Assembly (NCBI GenBank): GCA_029975475.1
Contig: JARKPB010000008.1
Location: 1,302,001 to 1,366,000 of the forward strand
Source of the DNA: Anaerolineaceae bacterium
GTDB taxonomy: Bacteria; Chloroflexota; Anaerolineae; Anaerolineales; Anaerolineaceae
DNA: 64,000 bases
Direction of reading: 5' to 3'
Shown here: in pieces, positions 36,000-44,803 of the stretch
Layout of the letters: each line of letters begins with the position of its first letter
How positions within the stretch are numbered: the first letter of the stretch is position 1
Program-made: the position numbers and the translations under genes
Notes under the pieces: model-generated
What the model saw: the letters and a program-made list of their open reading frames with translations, nothing else
Told to the model about the DNA's origin: nothing
Database searches by the model: none

Positions 36000-36691
36000 A
36001 CCGAAGCGCCGGGATGACGGGACGGGCGCGGTCCGGAGAATAATTCAGCCAGGGCGGCGGCGCCGTCCGGGTCGGTCACTGCCAGGACTTCATCGCCAGC
36101 CTGGAAAGTGGTGATCCCGCGGGGGATCATGACTTCTCCCTTGCGAATAATCGCGGCGATCACGCAATGATCCGGCAGCTGCAAGTCTTTAATCGAAGTG
36201 CCGATCGCGCGGGCGCCTTCCGGGATCTTTTCTTCAACCAGCGAATAATGGCCGCGGCGAAGCTTCAACAGGGTCACCATATCGCCCATGGACATTTCTT
36301 CTTCAATGAGGCGGGTCATGATCGCCGCCTGGTCCACCGCGACATCCACATGGAAGATATCATTGAATAACCAGGCATTGCGCGGATTGTTAACCCGGGC
36401 AATCGTGCGGCGAACGCCGTATTTCTCGCGAGCCAGATAACACACCGTGATATTTGCCGCGTCGTCCGTGCTGGTAGCCGCCAGAACATCGGCATCCATA
36501 ATACCGGCGGTTTCCAGCGCGGTCAGATCGGTGTAATTGCCTTCCACGATTGATTCGGTCGGCAGTTCGCGGTGAATGCGGTCGATGATCTCATCGCGGA
36601 ACTCAATGACGGTCACGTTATGCCCCTGCCCCATCAATTCGCGGGCGAGCTGCGAGCCTGTTCTGCCTGCACCGACAATGATAACCTTCAT
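35996..36691 (-). CDS. TrkA-type NAD-binding potassium-uptake regulator (second copy)
   Basis: The start is set at the ATG at 36691, overlapping the upstream stop as ATGA and preceded by GGAGGCGGC. The product has 231 residues. An RCK_N Rossmann domain (1 to about 130) begins MKVIIVGAGRTGSQLA, and an RCK_C domain (about 145-220) follows (IGTSIKDLQLPDHCVIAAII). It gates a K+ channel or transporter in response to nucleotide. The two TrkA-type genes may form a heteromeric regulator, as known for KtrA- and TrkA-like pairs in which subunits differ. No TrkH/KtrB is in view. Confidence 0.9.
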   Translation of the reverse strand: MKVIIVGAGRTGSQLARELMGQGHNVTVIEFRDEIIDRIHRELPTESIVEGNYTDLTALETAGIMDADVLAATSTDDAANITVCYLAREKYGVRRTIARVNNPRNAWLFNDIFHVDVAVDQAAIMTRLIEEEMSMGDMVTLLKLRRGHYSLVEEKIPEGARAIGTSIKDLQLPDHCVIAAIIRKGEVMIPRGITTFQAGDEVLAVTDPDGAAALAELFSGPRPSRHPGASV

Positions 36692-37356
36692 GCCGCCTCC
36701 TCGCCTTTGCTCGAAACCGTCAGGCACTTGCGCACCGCCTGAATCCCTTCAAGCGTGGCCGCCAGGTGGACAATATCCCCGTGGGTCAAGGTGGTATCGG
36801 CGGTGGGGATAAAAGCCTTGCCAGCCCGGGTCAGCGATACGGGTACGCTGCCTGGCAGGAGCATCTCGCCCAATTTACGGCCAGACCATTCTTCAGAAAC
36901 AGCCACTTCATAGACTTCCACCTCGCCGTTGCCGGCGGAAAAGACGGTGGTGAGTTCTGAGTGGTAGATCATTTCTTCCAGCCGCTGGGCGCCCCAGACA
37001 GAGGAACTGACCATCTGGAGGTCAAAGACTTCCAAGAGGGCCCGGTTGCGCGGGTCGTAATTGCGCACGACCACATTTTTGACTTTGTAAAAAGATCTGG
37101 CGATTTTGCCAACCACTGCGTTCAGGCTGTCGGACGTGGTAACCACAGCAACCGCATCCGCGTTTTCTATCCCTGCGCGGTGAAGGACATCCTGATCCAT
37201 TGCGTCGCCAACCACGGTGCGGCCGTGAAAGTCGGGCGGCAGGTTTTTGAACGCGTCTTTTAATGTGTCCAAGACAACCACTTCATGATTGCATTTACTT
37301 AACCGGCCGGCCAGGTCAGAGCCCAGTCTCCCGCATCCGATGACGATCACTTTCAT
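36688..37356 (-). CDS. TrkA-type NAD-binding potassium-uptake regulator (first copy)
   Basis: The 222-residue protein has an RCK_N domain (MKVIVIGCGRLGSDLAGRL, VGDAMDQDVLHRAGI) and an RCK_C domain (SGRKLGEMLLPGSVPVSL, GDIVHLAA). It is paralogous to the next gene in the operon, sharing the same architecture with diverged sequence. It has a clear Shine-Dalgarno site (AAGGAAGG) and its own promoter (37396-37424). Confidence 0.9.
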   Translation of the reverse strand: MKVIVIGCGRLGSDLAGRLSKCNHEVVVLDTLKDAFKNLPPDFHGRTVVGDAMDQDVLHRAGIENADAVAVVTTSDSLNAVVGKIARSFYKVKNVVVRNYDPRNRALLEVFDLQMVSSSVWGAQRLEEMIYHSELTTVFSAGNGEVEVYEVAVSEEWSGRKLGEMLLPGSVPVSLTRAGKAFIPTADTTLTHGDIVHLAATLEGIQAVRKCLTVSSKGEEAA

Positions 37357-37395
37357 AATTTTCCTTCCTTACAAAATCGCCGTAACAAGAGAACG

Positions 37396-37424
37396 ATTCT
37401 AAGCGCAAGCGGTAAAGCGGTCAA
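37396..37424 (-). promoter_or_regulatory. Promoter of the TrkA pair
   Basis: TTGACC (37424-37419), 17 nt, TAGAAT (37401-37396). As at rpmH, the -35 contains the TGA stop (37423-37421) of the upstream gene, here the GH13 enzyme. Confidence 0.82.
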
Positions 37425-39109
37425 GGAACTCTATCCCCTTTGGTTTGGATCACAACACCTTCATAAGGTAATAATTCTATGCTATCACAAATCCCGGGCT
37501 TTCTGGAATGGGTAGAAAATAGAATTTCTCCTGAATAATCAAACCTGACTGGATGAGCCGAGATATTGCTAACCGCCAGCAGCCGTTCTTCTCCGCTTTG
37601 GCGCAGGTTCCAGAAAAGATCCTGACCGCCCCCCAGGCGGGCGGTTTCCCCTTCGAATAATGCGGGTTGGGAACGGCGAAACGCCAGGATGCGCCGGTAA
37701 AAAGCCAGGATGCTTTCCGGGTCAGCGGTCTGATCAGCCACATTGACGCCTTCAGCGTAATCCGGGTTGACCGGCAGCCAGGGTTGAACACCCGGCGGAC
37801 AAAAGCCCGCATTGGGCTGGTTCGCCCACTGCATGGGGGTACGGCATTTGTCCCGCCCCTGCACAGCCGCGATCTGGACGGCCTGCTCAAGACTGGAGCC
37901 CATCAGGGTCTGTTCAAGCTGCAGGCTGCGCAGACTGAGAGGATCGCGGAAAGCGGCGGGATCATTGATTAAAAAATCGCGCATTCCAATTTCTTCGCCG
38001 TTATACAACACCGGGGTGCCCTGAAGAGTCAACAGGATAAAGAGGTTCAGGCGGGCGATCTCGCGGTCATGCACCCCATCCCCGAACTGAGATAGCATGC
38101 GGGGGGAATCGTGATTTCCAAGGGTATTGCAGGGCCAGGCGCCGGCTGGAAGGGCTGCCAGACGCTGCCGCTGGTTTTCCAACACATGGTCGGCTGTGAT
38201 GCGGTCGGTCCGCATCAAGGGAAAATTGAACACAAGGTGAAGTTCATTCCGCCCGTTTCCGTAAAACGCAATCTCATCCGTCTCGCCAATCAATACCCGG
38301 CCGGGATACTGGTCCACCAGGACGCGCAGATCGCGCATTAATGAATGCATTTCGGGGAGATCGTGCTGCCCGGCGAACAGCAGATCCCAGCGGCGGGCGA
38401 CGCGCTGGCGTTCTTCCGGGCTGGAGGCTTTTCGGTTTTCAATGTAGAGATCATCCAGATTAAAATCCAGGTGGTGGTCTGCCCAGGATGGATCTTCAAA
38501 GATCGTGCCAATCGCATCGAGGCGGAAACCATCCACACCCAGATCCAGCCAGAAGCGGACAACCTCCCACATGGCCCGCTTCACCTCCGGGTTGCACCAG
38601 TTCAGGTCGGGCTGCTCTTTGAAGAAAAAATGATAGTAATATTCACCGGTTTGAGGATCGACCTGCCAGGCTGATCCGCCAAAGGTGGAATGCCAGTCGT
38701 TGGGCGGGGCGCCATTTTTCCCGGGGCGCCAGATGTACCAGTCTCGTTTTGGATTTGACTTACTGGAACGCGATTCGAGAAACCAGGGGTGGCGGTCGGA
38801 GGTGTGGTTTAACACCAGATCCAGGACCAGATACATTCCGCGCCGATGAAGATCGTTCAAAAGGACACGGAAATCATCCAGGCTGCCGTATTCCTGAGCC
38901 ACAGCGCAGTAATCGCTGATATCATAGCCGCAGTCCGCCATTGGCGAAGGATAATGAGGGGAAAGCCAGATCGCGTCAATCCCCAGCGATTGCAGATAAT
39001 CCAATTTTTCGGTTATACCGCGCAAATCTCCGATGCCGTCTCCATTCGCATCGGCAAAGCTGCGCGGATAAACCTGATAAAAAACAGCCGTCTTCCACCA
39101 GTCGGTCAT
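37421..39109 (-). CDS. GH13 alpha-glucosidase (oligo-1,6-glucosidase/alpha-glucosidase type)
   Basis: The 562-residue protein has an intact GH13 machinery: VLDLVLNHTSD (region I), GVDGFRLDAI with nucleophile Asp198 (region II), VLIGETDEI with acid Glu276 (region III) and TLGNHDSPR with Asp334 (region IV). The start WWKTAVFYQVYPRSFADANGDG is typical of the oligo-1,6-glucosidase group. There is no signal peptide, so it is cytoplasmic and acts on imported oligosaccharides. It overlaps mtaB by four bases (ATGA). No maltose transporter is adjacent. Confidence 0.93.
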   Translation of the reverse strand: MTDWWKTAVFYQVYPRSFADANGDGIGDLRGITEKLDYLQSLGIDAIWLSPHYPSPMADCGYDISDYCAVAQEYGSLDDFRVLLNDLHRRGMYLVLDLVLNHTSDRHPWFLESRSSKSNPKRDWYIWRPGKNGAPPNDWHSTFGGSAWQVDPQTGEYYYHFFFKEQPDLNWCNPEVKRAMWEVVRFWLDLGVDGFRLDAIGTIFEDPSWADHHLDFNLDDLYIENRKASSPEERQRVARRWDLLFAGQHDLPEMHSLMRDLRVLVDQYPGRVLIGETDEIAFYGNGRNELHLVFNFPLMRTDRITADHVLENQRQRLAALPAGAWPCNTLGNHDSPRMLSQFGDGVHDREIARLNLFILLTLQGTPVLYNGEEIGMRDFLINDPAAFRDPLSLRSLQLEQTLMGSSLEQAVQIAAVQGRDKCRTPMQWANQPNAGFCPPGVQPWLPVNPDYAEGVNVADQTADPESILAFYRRILAFRRSQPALFEGETARLGGGQDLFWNLRQSGEERLLAVSNISAHPVRFDYSGEILFSTHSRKPGICDSIELLPYEGVVIQTKGDRVP

Positions 39110-40395
39110 CCTGTTTCCTCTGATTGCAAAATAATTTCGCCAGAAAATTCATCCCCGTCAAGCGACCGCAGGGCTACGCTGTCCAGTTGATTCCAGCGGT
39201 TTTGGTCAGTTTGGGCGCTGACGCGCAGATAATTATCCGTCAAGCCGTGCAGGCGCCATTTTCCGCCCGGGAGAGGCTCCGCGCTTTCCCAGAGAACCTG
39301 CTGGCGGGTATTCAGAAAATTTTGATGAAAGCGGCGGCTGCTCTCCGCCAGGACAGACCGCAAGGCGGCCGCCCGCTCGCGGCGCAGCGGGTGCGGAACC
39401 TGGCCACTCATCCGCGCCGCTGCCGTCCCCTGGCGGGCTGAATACGGGAAGACGTGGCCCCCGGCGAACTCCATGCGGCGGACAAATTCCAGCCCTTCTT
39501 CAAATTCCGCCTGGCTTTCGCCCGGAAAACCGGCGATCAGGTCGGTGGTAATCGCCATTCCCGGGCTGCGGAGGCGCAGCTGCTGCAGCAGGCTGGCGAA
39601 CTCATCCAGGCGGGTTTTGCGCAGCATGCGCTGTAAAACGCTCTGCGATCCTGATTGCAGCGGCAGATGCAGGTGCCGGCAAAGGCGAGGGTCGCCCCAC
39701 AGGTTGATCAATTCTGGATCCAGGTCCCAGGGCTCCAGCGAGGAAAGGCGCAGGCGCCGCATTCCGCCCCAATTGAGCAGGCCGGCGATCAAGGACGATA
39801 AACGGTCGGGGGGATTAAACTCGCCGCCCCAGGAACCAAGGTGAACGCCGGTAAGGACCAGCTCACGCGCGCCGCCGGCGACCGCCAGACGGGCATCTTC
39901 GATCACCGCGTCCAGAGGGACGCTGCGCCCGGCCCCCCGCGCCAGGCGGGTTACGCAATAGGAGCAGAGGTTATCGCATCCATCCTGAACTTTAAGAAAA
40001 GCGCGCGTGCGCTGGTGAATTCCGGGCAGGGGTTGGCGGGCAAGCGGCTCAAGGTCAAAAACTTCCAGCCCAAGAACCGCCTGCGCCAGGCGGTCTTTTT
40101 GCGCGTTGGGGATCAAACGGCTGACGCCGGGTAGAGCCGCGGCTGCCTCGGGCTCCAGCGTGGACCAGCAGCCGGTCAGTACAATCTGGCCAGCCCCGGC
40201 GCGGGCCGCCTGACGGATTTTCTGACGGGAATCGGAAGCAGCTTCAACCGTTACCGAGCAGGTGTTGATCACAACCAGATCCGCTTCTGCCGCCGTCGCC
40301 ACAACTTCATGACCGGCTGCGCGGAATTGACTGGCGAATTTTTCAATCTCGCTTTGATTCAAACGACAGCCGATCGAATCAAAATAAACTTTCAT
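39106..40395 (-). CDS. mtaB: tRNA t6A37 methylthiotransferase MtaB
   Basis: The 429-residue radical-SAM enzyme has UPF0004-domain cysteines Cys10, Cys46 and Cys76 for one 4Fe-4S cluster. The radical-SAM triad is CDNLCSYC (Cys140, Cys144, Cys147). A C-terminal TRAM-like domain follows (about 365-425). The opening VYFDSIGCRLNQSEIEKF and the GVHLGSWG segment point to MtaB rather than MiaB or RimO. It adds a methylthio group to t6A37 of tRNAs reading ANN codons. Confidence 0.92.
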   Translation of the reverse strand: MKVYFDSIGCRLNQSEIEKFASQFRAAGHEVVATAAEADLVVINTCSVTVEAASDSRQKIRQAARAGAGQIVLTGCWSTLEPEAAAALPGVSRLIPNAQKDRLAQAVLGLEVFDLEPLARQPLPGIHQRTRAFLKVQDGCDNLCSYCVTRLARGAGRSVPLDAVIEDARLAVAGGARELVLTGVHLGSWGGEFNPPDRLSSLIAGLLNWGGMRRLRLSSLEPWDLDPELINLWGDPRLCRHLHLPLQSGSQSVLQRMLRKTRLDEFASLLQQLRLRSPGMAITTDLIAGFPGESQAEFEEGLEFVRRMEFAGGHVFPYSARQGTAAARMSGQVPHPLRRERAAALRSVLAESSRRFHQNFLNTRQQVLWESAEPLPGGKWRLHGLTDNYLRVSAQTDQNRWNQLDSVALRSLDGDEFSGEIILQSEETG

Positions 40396-40403
40396 GGACG
40401 CGA

Positions 40404-41045
40404 TCAGGGTTGAATGACCGTGAAGGTGTCAAAGCGAACATCCACACCGGGCTGGTCATAGGTACCGACGAGGAGACCGACATCGCCGCGAGCGAAATCA
40501 GCATCCACAACCTGAGCCAGGAGGATGTCGTCCACATACAGACGCAATTCAATGCCGGCGCATTCCGCGCGCAGCCGGCGCTTGCCCAGTCCCTGACGCA
40601 GCTCAGGTTTAAATTCCATCCGGCCGCCGCCAGTCAGGGCGATTCGTTCCCCGTCTTTCATTTTATAAATTCCGTAATAGCCGTCCGCGCTGACGACAAA
40701 GGCGTAAAAATTTTCCTTATTTGTATACCGGCAAAGAATGCCGAAAGCATTGTTCAACGGACCGCCCAGCACGTCCGCTTCAACTTCAATCCGCGCATCT
40801 TTATACTGGCGGCCCGAAAGCGACCAGAGGTCGTACTGCGGGGCCGCAAGCAGAAAATGCAAACCGCTTTGATCGTACTGGATCGAACCGCCGTCTCCCT
40901 GCCAGGTGGCCCAGCCGGATTGATCATCATCGAAGGAATCGGCATACAGCACCGTTCCCGGCGCGGCCGGCAGCAACGCTGAACAGGCTGCCAGGACCGC
41001 GGCTGCCAGCAGGATAACCAGGGAAATTCGGGTAAGCCTTCGCAT
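40404..41045 (-). CDS. Lipoprotein with LamG-like beta-sandwich
   Basis: The 213-residue protein has lipobox VLAAC (Cys21), followed by one concanavalin-like/LamG-type domain (about 35-212): LYADSFDDDQSGWATW, FGILCRYTNKENFYAFVVS, then VDVRFDTFTVIQ. The pattern echoes the C-terminal domain of the pilin-like protein at 6848-7555. Such modules bind glycans or proteins at the surface. It is the second gene of the TPR lipoprotein-LamG-mtaB-GH13 operon, with 22 nt before and 8 nt after. Confidence 0.82.
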   Translation of the reverse strand: MRRLTRISLVILLAAAVLAACSALLPAAPGTVLYADSFDDDQSGWATWQGDGGSIQYDQSGLHFLLAAPQYDLWSLSGRQYKDARIEVEADVLGGPLNNAFGILCRYTNKENFYAFVVSADGYYGIYKMKDGERIALTGGGRMEFKPELRQGLGKRRLRAECAGIELRLYVDDILLAQVVDADFARGDVGLLVGTYDQPGVDVRFDTFTVIQP

Positions 41046-41067
41046 CAGGCTGATTTTACCTTACTTT

Positions 41068-42480
41068 CTACGGGCAAAAAGGACAGGCAGGGAAATAGCG
41101 CTGCAGCAGGCGGGCCGCAGTCTGGCCTGGGTTTTCTCCGGGGGCGAGGCGCAGCGCGTTCAGCAGGTATTTTCGAGCCTGATCCTGCCGTCCGGTGGTC
41201 AGGTACAGTTGACCAAGGCGCAGGTGAACCGTCGGGCTGAGCGGAGAGAAGGTAAGAGCGGAAATCAAATGCTGCTCCGCCAGATCGAATGAACCGCCCA
41301 GCCATTCCAGCCAGCCGTTAACTTCCAGAACCGCGGGGTCATCCGGAAGCAGCTCCAGGGCTCGCCAGGCAGCGGGCAGGCCAAGGGCGACGATTTCGAC
41401 TTCGTAGCGGGCTGAAAAACGGGCCGCCGCCAGGTTTACCCGGGGGTCATCGGGATGCAGCTCCATCGCCCGGCGCAGCAGGTTGACCGCCTGGGTCATA
41501 TCCCCTGCCTCCGCGGCGCTGGACGCCAGTTCGGTCAGGACATCCTGCCCTTCCGGGTCGGTTTCAGCAAGTTTGAGGAGGACCTCCACAGCGCGCAGGG
41601 GTTGACCGGTGCGGCGAAAATAAGCCGCCAGCGCCAGAAGAACCGTGCGGGAGCGCGGATCCAGCTCATAGGCGCGCTGCAAAACGGGCCAGGAAGGTTC
41701 GCCCAGTTGAGCCCTGGCTTCCGCCAGGCAGGCCCAGGCGTCCGCGTAGATCGGGTTAACCTGAAGGGCGCGTTCAAAAGCTGACGCGGCCAGCACCCAG
41801 CGTTCATCGGAGGACAATAATATCCCCAGCCGAACCCATTGGTAAGCATCGTCCCCAAAAGCCGGCTGTTCCTGAAGCGCGGCTTGCCAGGCGGTGAAAT
41901 TTCGCCGGCAGGGTTCGCCAGCGCCAGCCTGCTTCCATTCTTCCAGACTGGAACGGGGATCATCAAAAAGGGAAAGATAGCCAGCCAGACAGGCAGTTTT
42001 CCCGGGCGGAAAAACACCTTGAAGCAGGTGAAGCGTGCGCCGCGCGCCGGTCAGGTCTTGAACGCGCACCTGCCATTCGACCAGGGCTTCTGTTTGCTCA
42101 GGGGTGAGAGAATAGGGCGGGATTCTCATAAAAGCGGCCGCGGCCGCATCCAAACGCCCCTGCGACCAGAAAAACCGTCCAATCTTTAACCAGCCTTCGG
42201 ACGAAGGCTGACCCCGGGCAGCCAGGATAAAAGCGCCGGCAGCCTGAGGGTAGACCTGAGCCTCAGAAAAGTGAGCGCCAAGCTGAATCAGGAGGCTGCT
42301 CTGACGCGCGCGCACAGCTTTGCTTTCCCAGGCGCAAACCAAAGCTCCAGGCTGCAGACACAGCGGCTGCCCCGTGAGCCGAACACGGGCCGCGGCAGGC
42401 ATCACCGCAGGGGCAGCGCAAGCGCTGAGGAGCGCAGCCAGTAGAAACAGCGAAAATATTTTCCAACCGGGATTCTTCAT
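41068..42480 (-). CDS. TPR-repeat lipoprotein
   Basis: The start is taken at the ATG at 42480 with AAAGGTGG just upstream, giving 470 residues; the frame is open to 42756. The lipoprotein signal carries LLSAC (Cys21). The rest is alpha-helical with several TPR units, for example ALQVNPIYADAWACLAEARA, YELDPRSRTVLLALAAYF, LTFSPLSPTVHLRLGQLYL and AMELHPDDPRVNLAAARF. It is probably a scaffold on the outer face of the membrane. It heads the operon that includes mtaB and the GH13 enzyme. Confidence 0.85.
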   Translation of the reverse strand: MKNPGWKIFSLFLLAALLSACAAPAVMPAAARVRLTGQPLCLQPGALVCAWESKAVRARQSSLLIQLGAHFSEAQVYPQAAGAFILAARGQPSSEGWLKIGRFFWSQGRLDAAAAAFMRIPPYSLTPEQTEALVEWQVRVQDLTGARRTLHLLQGVFPPGKTACLAGYLSLFDDPRSSLEEWKQAGAGEPCRRNFTAWQAALQEQPAFGDDAYQWVRLGILLSSDERWVLAASAFERALQVNPIYADAWACLAEARAQLGEPSWPVLQRAYELDPRSRTVLLALAAYFRRTGQPLRAVEVLLKLAETDPEGQDVLTELASSAAEAGDMTQAVNLLRRAMELHPDDPRVNLAAARFSARYEVEIVALGLPAAWRALELLPDDPAVLEVNGWLEWLGGSFDLAEQHLISALTFSPLSPTVHLRLGQLYLTTGRQDQARKYLLNALRLAPGENPGQTAARLLQRYFPACPFCP

Positions 42481-42489
42481 TCCACCTTT

Positions 42490-42495
42490 ATTATA
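42490..42495 (-). promoter_or_regulatory. -10 element of the TPR lipoprotein operon
   Basis: TATAAT ends 9 nt before the ATG, so transcription is expected to start 0-3 nt before the start codon or within the AAAGGTGG tract. The -35 (TCTGGC at 17-nt spacing) is poor. Confidence 0.55.
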
Positions 42496-42556
42496 GCCAC
42501 GCTTTATAACAGGCCAGAGAGGGATAAATGAGATAGTTTTGGTATGATACCTTTCC

Positions 42557-42583
42557 TTGACATTCCACCTGAAAAGTGATAAT
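42557..42583 (+). promoter_or_regulatory. Promoter of the cold-shock gene
   Basis: TTGACA (42557-42562), 15 nt, GATAAT (42578-42583). This gives a leader of about 70 nt before the start codon at 42661, long as is usual for cold-shock genes. Confidence 0.65.
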
Positions 42584-42660
42584 CTTGCCTGCGTTGCGCT
42601 GCCAGGGCGCGCTGAACGTCCTAAGGCGTAAACTATTTCAAGAAAGAGGAAGATAATAGC

Positions 42661-42873
42661 ATGTCCGAACGTATTACTGGAACCGTCAAGTGGTTCAACC
42701 CCGCCAAGGGCTATGGTTTTATTGGCCGCGAAGATGGAGAAGATGTCTTCGTGCATTTCAGCGCCATCAGCATGGAAGGGTACCGCCTTCTTAAGGAAGG
42801 GCAGAAGGTAGAATTCTCGATTGAAAAAGGTGAGAAAGGCCTGCAGGCTGCCGAAGTCACCCCGATTAGCTAA
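42661..42873 (+). CDS. Cold-shock protein, CspA family
   Basis: The 70-residue OB-fold protein carries RNP1 (KGYGFIG) and RNP2 (VFVHFSAI). It begins [15 protein letters not shown]. It is a single-stranded nucleic-acid chaperone. AGAAAGAGGAAG precedes the ATG. The gene is monocistronic, with its own promoter and terminator. Confidence 0.97.
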   Translation: MSERITGTVKWFNPAKGYGFIGREDGEDVFVHFSAISMEGYRLLKEGQKVEFSIEKGEKGLQAAEVTPIS

Positions 42874-42891
42874 TTTAAGCCGCGAAACATG

Positions 42892-42922
42892 ATGAGCCGC
42901 CTTTCAGGCGGCTCATTTCTTT
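42892..42922 (+). terminator. Intrinsic terminator of the cold-shock gene
   Basis: The stem ATGAGCCGCC/GGCGGCTCAT with loop TTTCA is followed by TTCTTT. Confidence 0.8.
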
Positions 42923-42932
42923 AAGTCCCAAA

Positions 42933-43541
42933 CTATGATATCCCGATCCAGTATGAGATCAGCTTCCCCCACTCCAGCAGAGTGATTTTCCAGCCTTCCA
43001 GACTGCGCCACCAGGTCGCAGGGGAGTACCAGGAATTACGAGAAGCGTAGACTGAACAGGACATATCGGTACCTTCAAAAGCTTTGGTAAAAATGAGCCG
43101 CGTGCGTCGGGAATGAAAAGGATCCGTTACCACAATGCAGCTTTTCTTACCCGCTTTTGACATCATCTTCTTGATCACCCGGGCTTCTTCGGCGGTGCTG
43201 TCCACGACCTTTTCTGTAATCACGATGGCTGTTGGGGGAACTCCGGCTTTGACGGCGTAAACTTTGGATTCAACGGTGAAGAGACCTTCGGAACCCGGGA
43301 CTTTTGCCCCGGTTTCAGTAATGACCAAAAATTCAGACCAACCTTCATTAAATAATCTTGCTGCCTCATCCAGGCGGCTGTAATCCTTTCCGCCGCTTAA
43401 AACGACCAGGTAATCGGACTTTTTTAATTCCTCGCGAACCACCAGGAAACGCCCTCCACCCCAAAGGAAGAGGACGGCGGCGAGAAAAGTGAATGCCAGG
43501 AGGATCCCCAGGCAGCCTGGGCTTTTGCGTGAAGCGGTCAT
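42933..43541 (-). CDS. YdcF-like DUF218 membrane-anchored protein
   Basis: The start is set at the ATG at 43541, which overlaps the preceding stop (ATGA), giving 202 residues; the longer frame lies inside the aminotransferase gene. One N-terminal helix (about 11-30) is followed by the DUF218 alpha/beta domain: DYLVVLSGGKDYSRLDEAARLF, STAEEARVIKKMM, CIVVTDPFHSRRTRLIF. DUF218 proteins are thought to act on envelope precursors, but the reaction is uncertain. Confidence 0.85.
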   Translation of the reverse strand: MTASRKSPGCLGILLAFTFLAAVLFLWGGGRFLVVREELKKSDYLVVLSGGKDYSRLDEAARLFNEGWSEFLVITETGAKVPGSEGLFTVESKVYAVKAGVPPTAIVITEKVVDSTAEEARVIKKMMSKAGKKSCIVVTDPFHSRRTRLIFTKAFEGTDMSCSVYASRNSWYSPATWWRSLEGWKITLLEWGKLISYWIGIS

Positions 43542-44701
43542 CGGGCGCGGTCCTCCAGTGAGCCGCGCATTCTTTCCAGCGCTTCCTGAAGCACGCTGCG
43601 CGGGCAGCCAAAATTCAAGCGCACAAAGCCTTCGCCGCCCTGTCCAAAGTCCTTTCCTTCGTTCAATGCCACACGGGCATTGCGTAGAAAGAATTCCCCG
43701 GGCAGGACGGGTAAATTCAGACGGCGGCAATCCAACCAGGCCAGATAGGTCGCTTCGGGCGGGGCAACCGCGATCTGGGGGAGATCGGTGCGGATAAATT
43801 CAACCAGGTAATCGCGATTGGCCTGTAAATAGTCGCCTAAATCAGTCAGCCACCCGTCGGCGTAGCGGTAGGCGGCCAGCGCGGCCGTGAAACCGAGAAT
43901 ATTCGGGCTTTTCACCAGCCCCAGGCGGGATTGGTTGAGCAATTTTCGGAGGTCTTCGTTTTGAACAACGGCGAACGAGCAGTCCAGTCCAGCAATATTA
44001 AATGTTTTACTGGGGGCCATTAACGTGATCACCTGCTGGCTGACTTCAGGAGCCAGGCTGGCAAGGGGCGTATGGCGGCTCTCGGAAAAGATCAGGTCGC
44101 AGTGGATCTCATCCGAGATCATCAAAATCTGATGCCGAAGGCAAATCTCCGCCAGGCGTTCCAGCTCCGCGCGGCTCCAGGATCGGCCAACCGGATTATG
44201 CGGATTGCAGAGGATAAACGCGCGCACACCGGCGCCGCTCACCCCGGCTTCAAAGGCGTCAAAATCAATTTCAGCCCGGCCGCCGGGGCCGTAGACCAGC
44301 GGCAGATCCAGCCGCTGCATGCCGGCATTCCGCGGAGCGCTGAGAAAGGGCGGATAGACCGGGGTTTGCACGGCGGCCGCAGCGCCGGGAGATTGCAGCG
44401 CCTGCAGCGCCCAGTTGAACCCGGTGATCACGCCGGGGACAAAGAGAATCTCTTCCGGGGTAACCTGCCAGTCGTACAGGCGCGCCAGACGCTCAACCAG
44501 CAAATCTTTCAGCTCCTGCGGCTCTTCTCCGTAACCAAAAACTCCGTGAGCGACCCTGCGGGTTAGTGCTTCAATCACCGGTTCGGGGGATCGAAAATCC
44601 ATATCGGCTACCCATAACGGCAGCACATCTTCATCAAAAAGCCGCCATTTGATGCTGTCAGAATCGCGGCGTTGGATTATCCTGTCAAACTGATTGGTCA
44701 T
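43538..44701 (-). CDS. MalY/PatB-type aminotransferase (cystathionine beta-lyase-like)
   Basis: The start is set at the ATG at 44701 with AGGAG 6 nt before it, giving 387 residues. It is a fold-type-I PLP enzyme with Schiff-base Lys232 in SKTFNIAGLD, ILCNPHNPVGRSW, and MISDEIHCDLIF containing the PLP-contacting Asp. The opening RRDSDSIKW and LPLWVADMDF are diagnostic of the PatB/MalY group. These enzymes cleave C-S bonds of cystathionine or cysteine. It overlaps the YdcF-like gene by four bases. Confidence 0.92.
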   Translation of the reverse strand: MTNQFDRIIQRRDSDSIKWRLFDEDVLPLWVADMDFRSPEPVIEALTRRVAHGVFGYGEEPQELKDLLVERLARLYDWQVTPEEILFVPGVITGFNWALQALQSPGAAAAVQTPVYPPFLSAPRNAGMQRLDLPLVYGPGGRAEIDFDAFEAGVSGAGVRAFILCNPHNPVGRSWSRAELERLAEICLRHQILMISDEIHCDLIFSESRHTPLASLAPEVSQQVITLMAPSKTFNIAGLDCSFAVVQNEDLRKLLNQSRLGLVKSPNILGFTAALAAYRYADGWLTDLGDYLQANRDYLVEFIRTDLPQIAVAPPEATYLAWLDCRRLNLPVLPGEFFLRNARVALNEGKDFGQGGEGFVRLNFGCPRSVLQEALERMRGSLEDRAR

Positions 44702-44803
44702 TGCAACTCCTGTGTGGTCGGGATTATACCTTGTTTCTATCTGTATCCTGGATCTGAGCCCGACGGCCATCTGGTACAATCATAGGGAACCCCAGGAGCA
44801 CGT

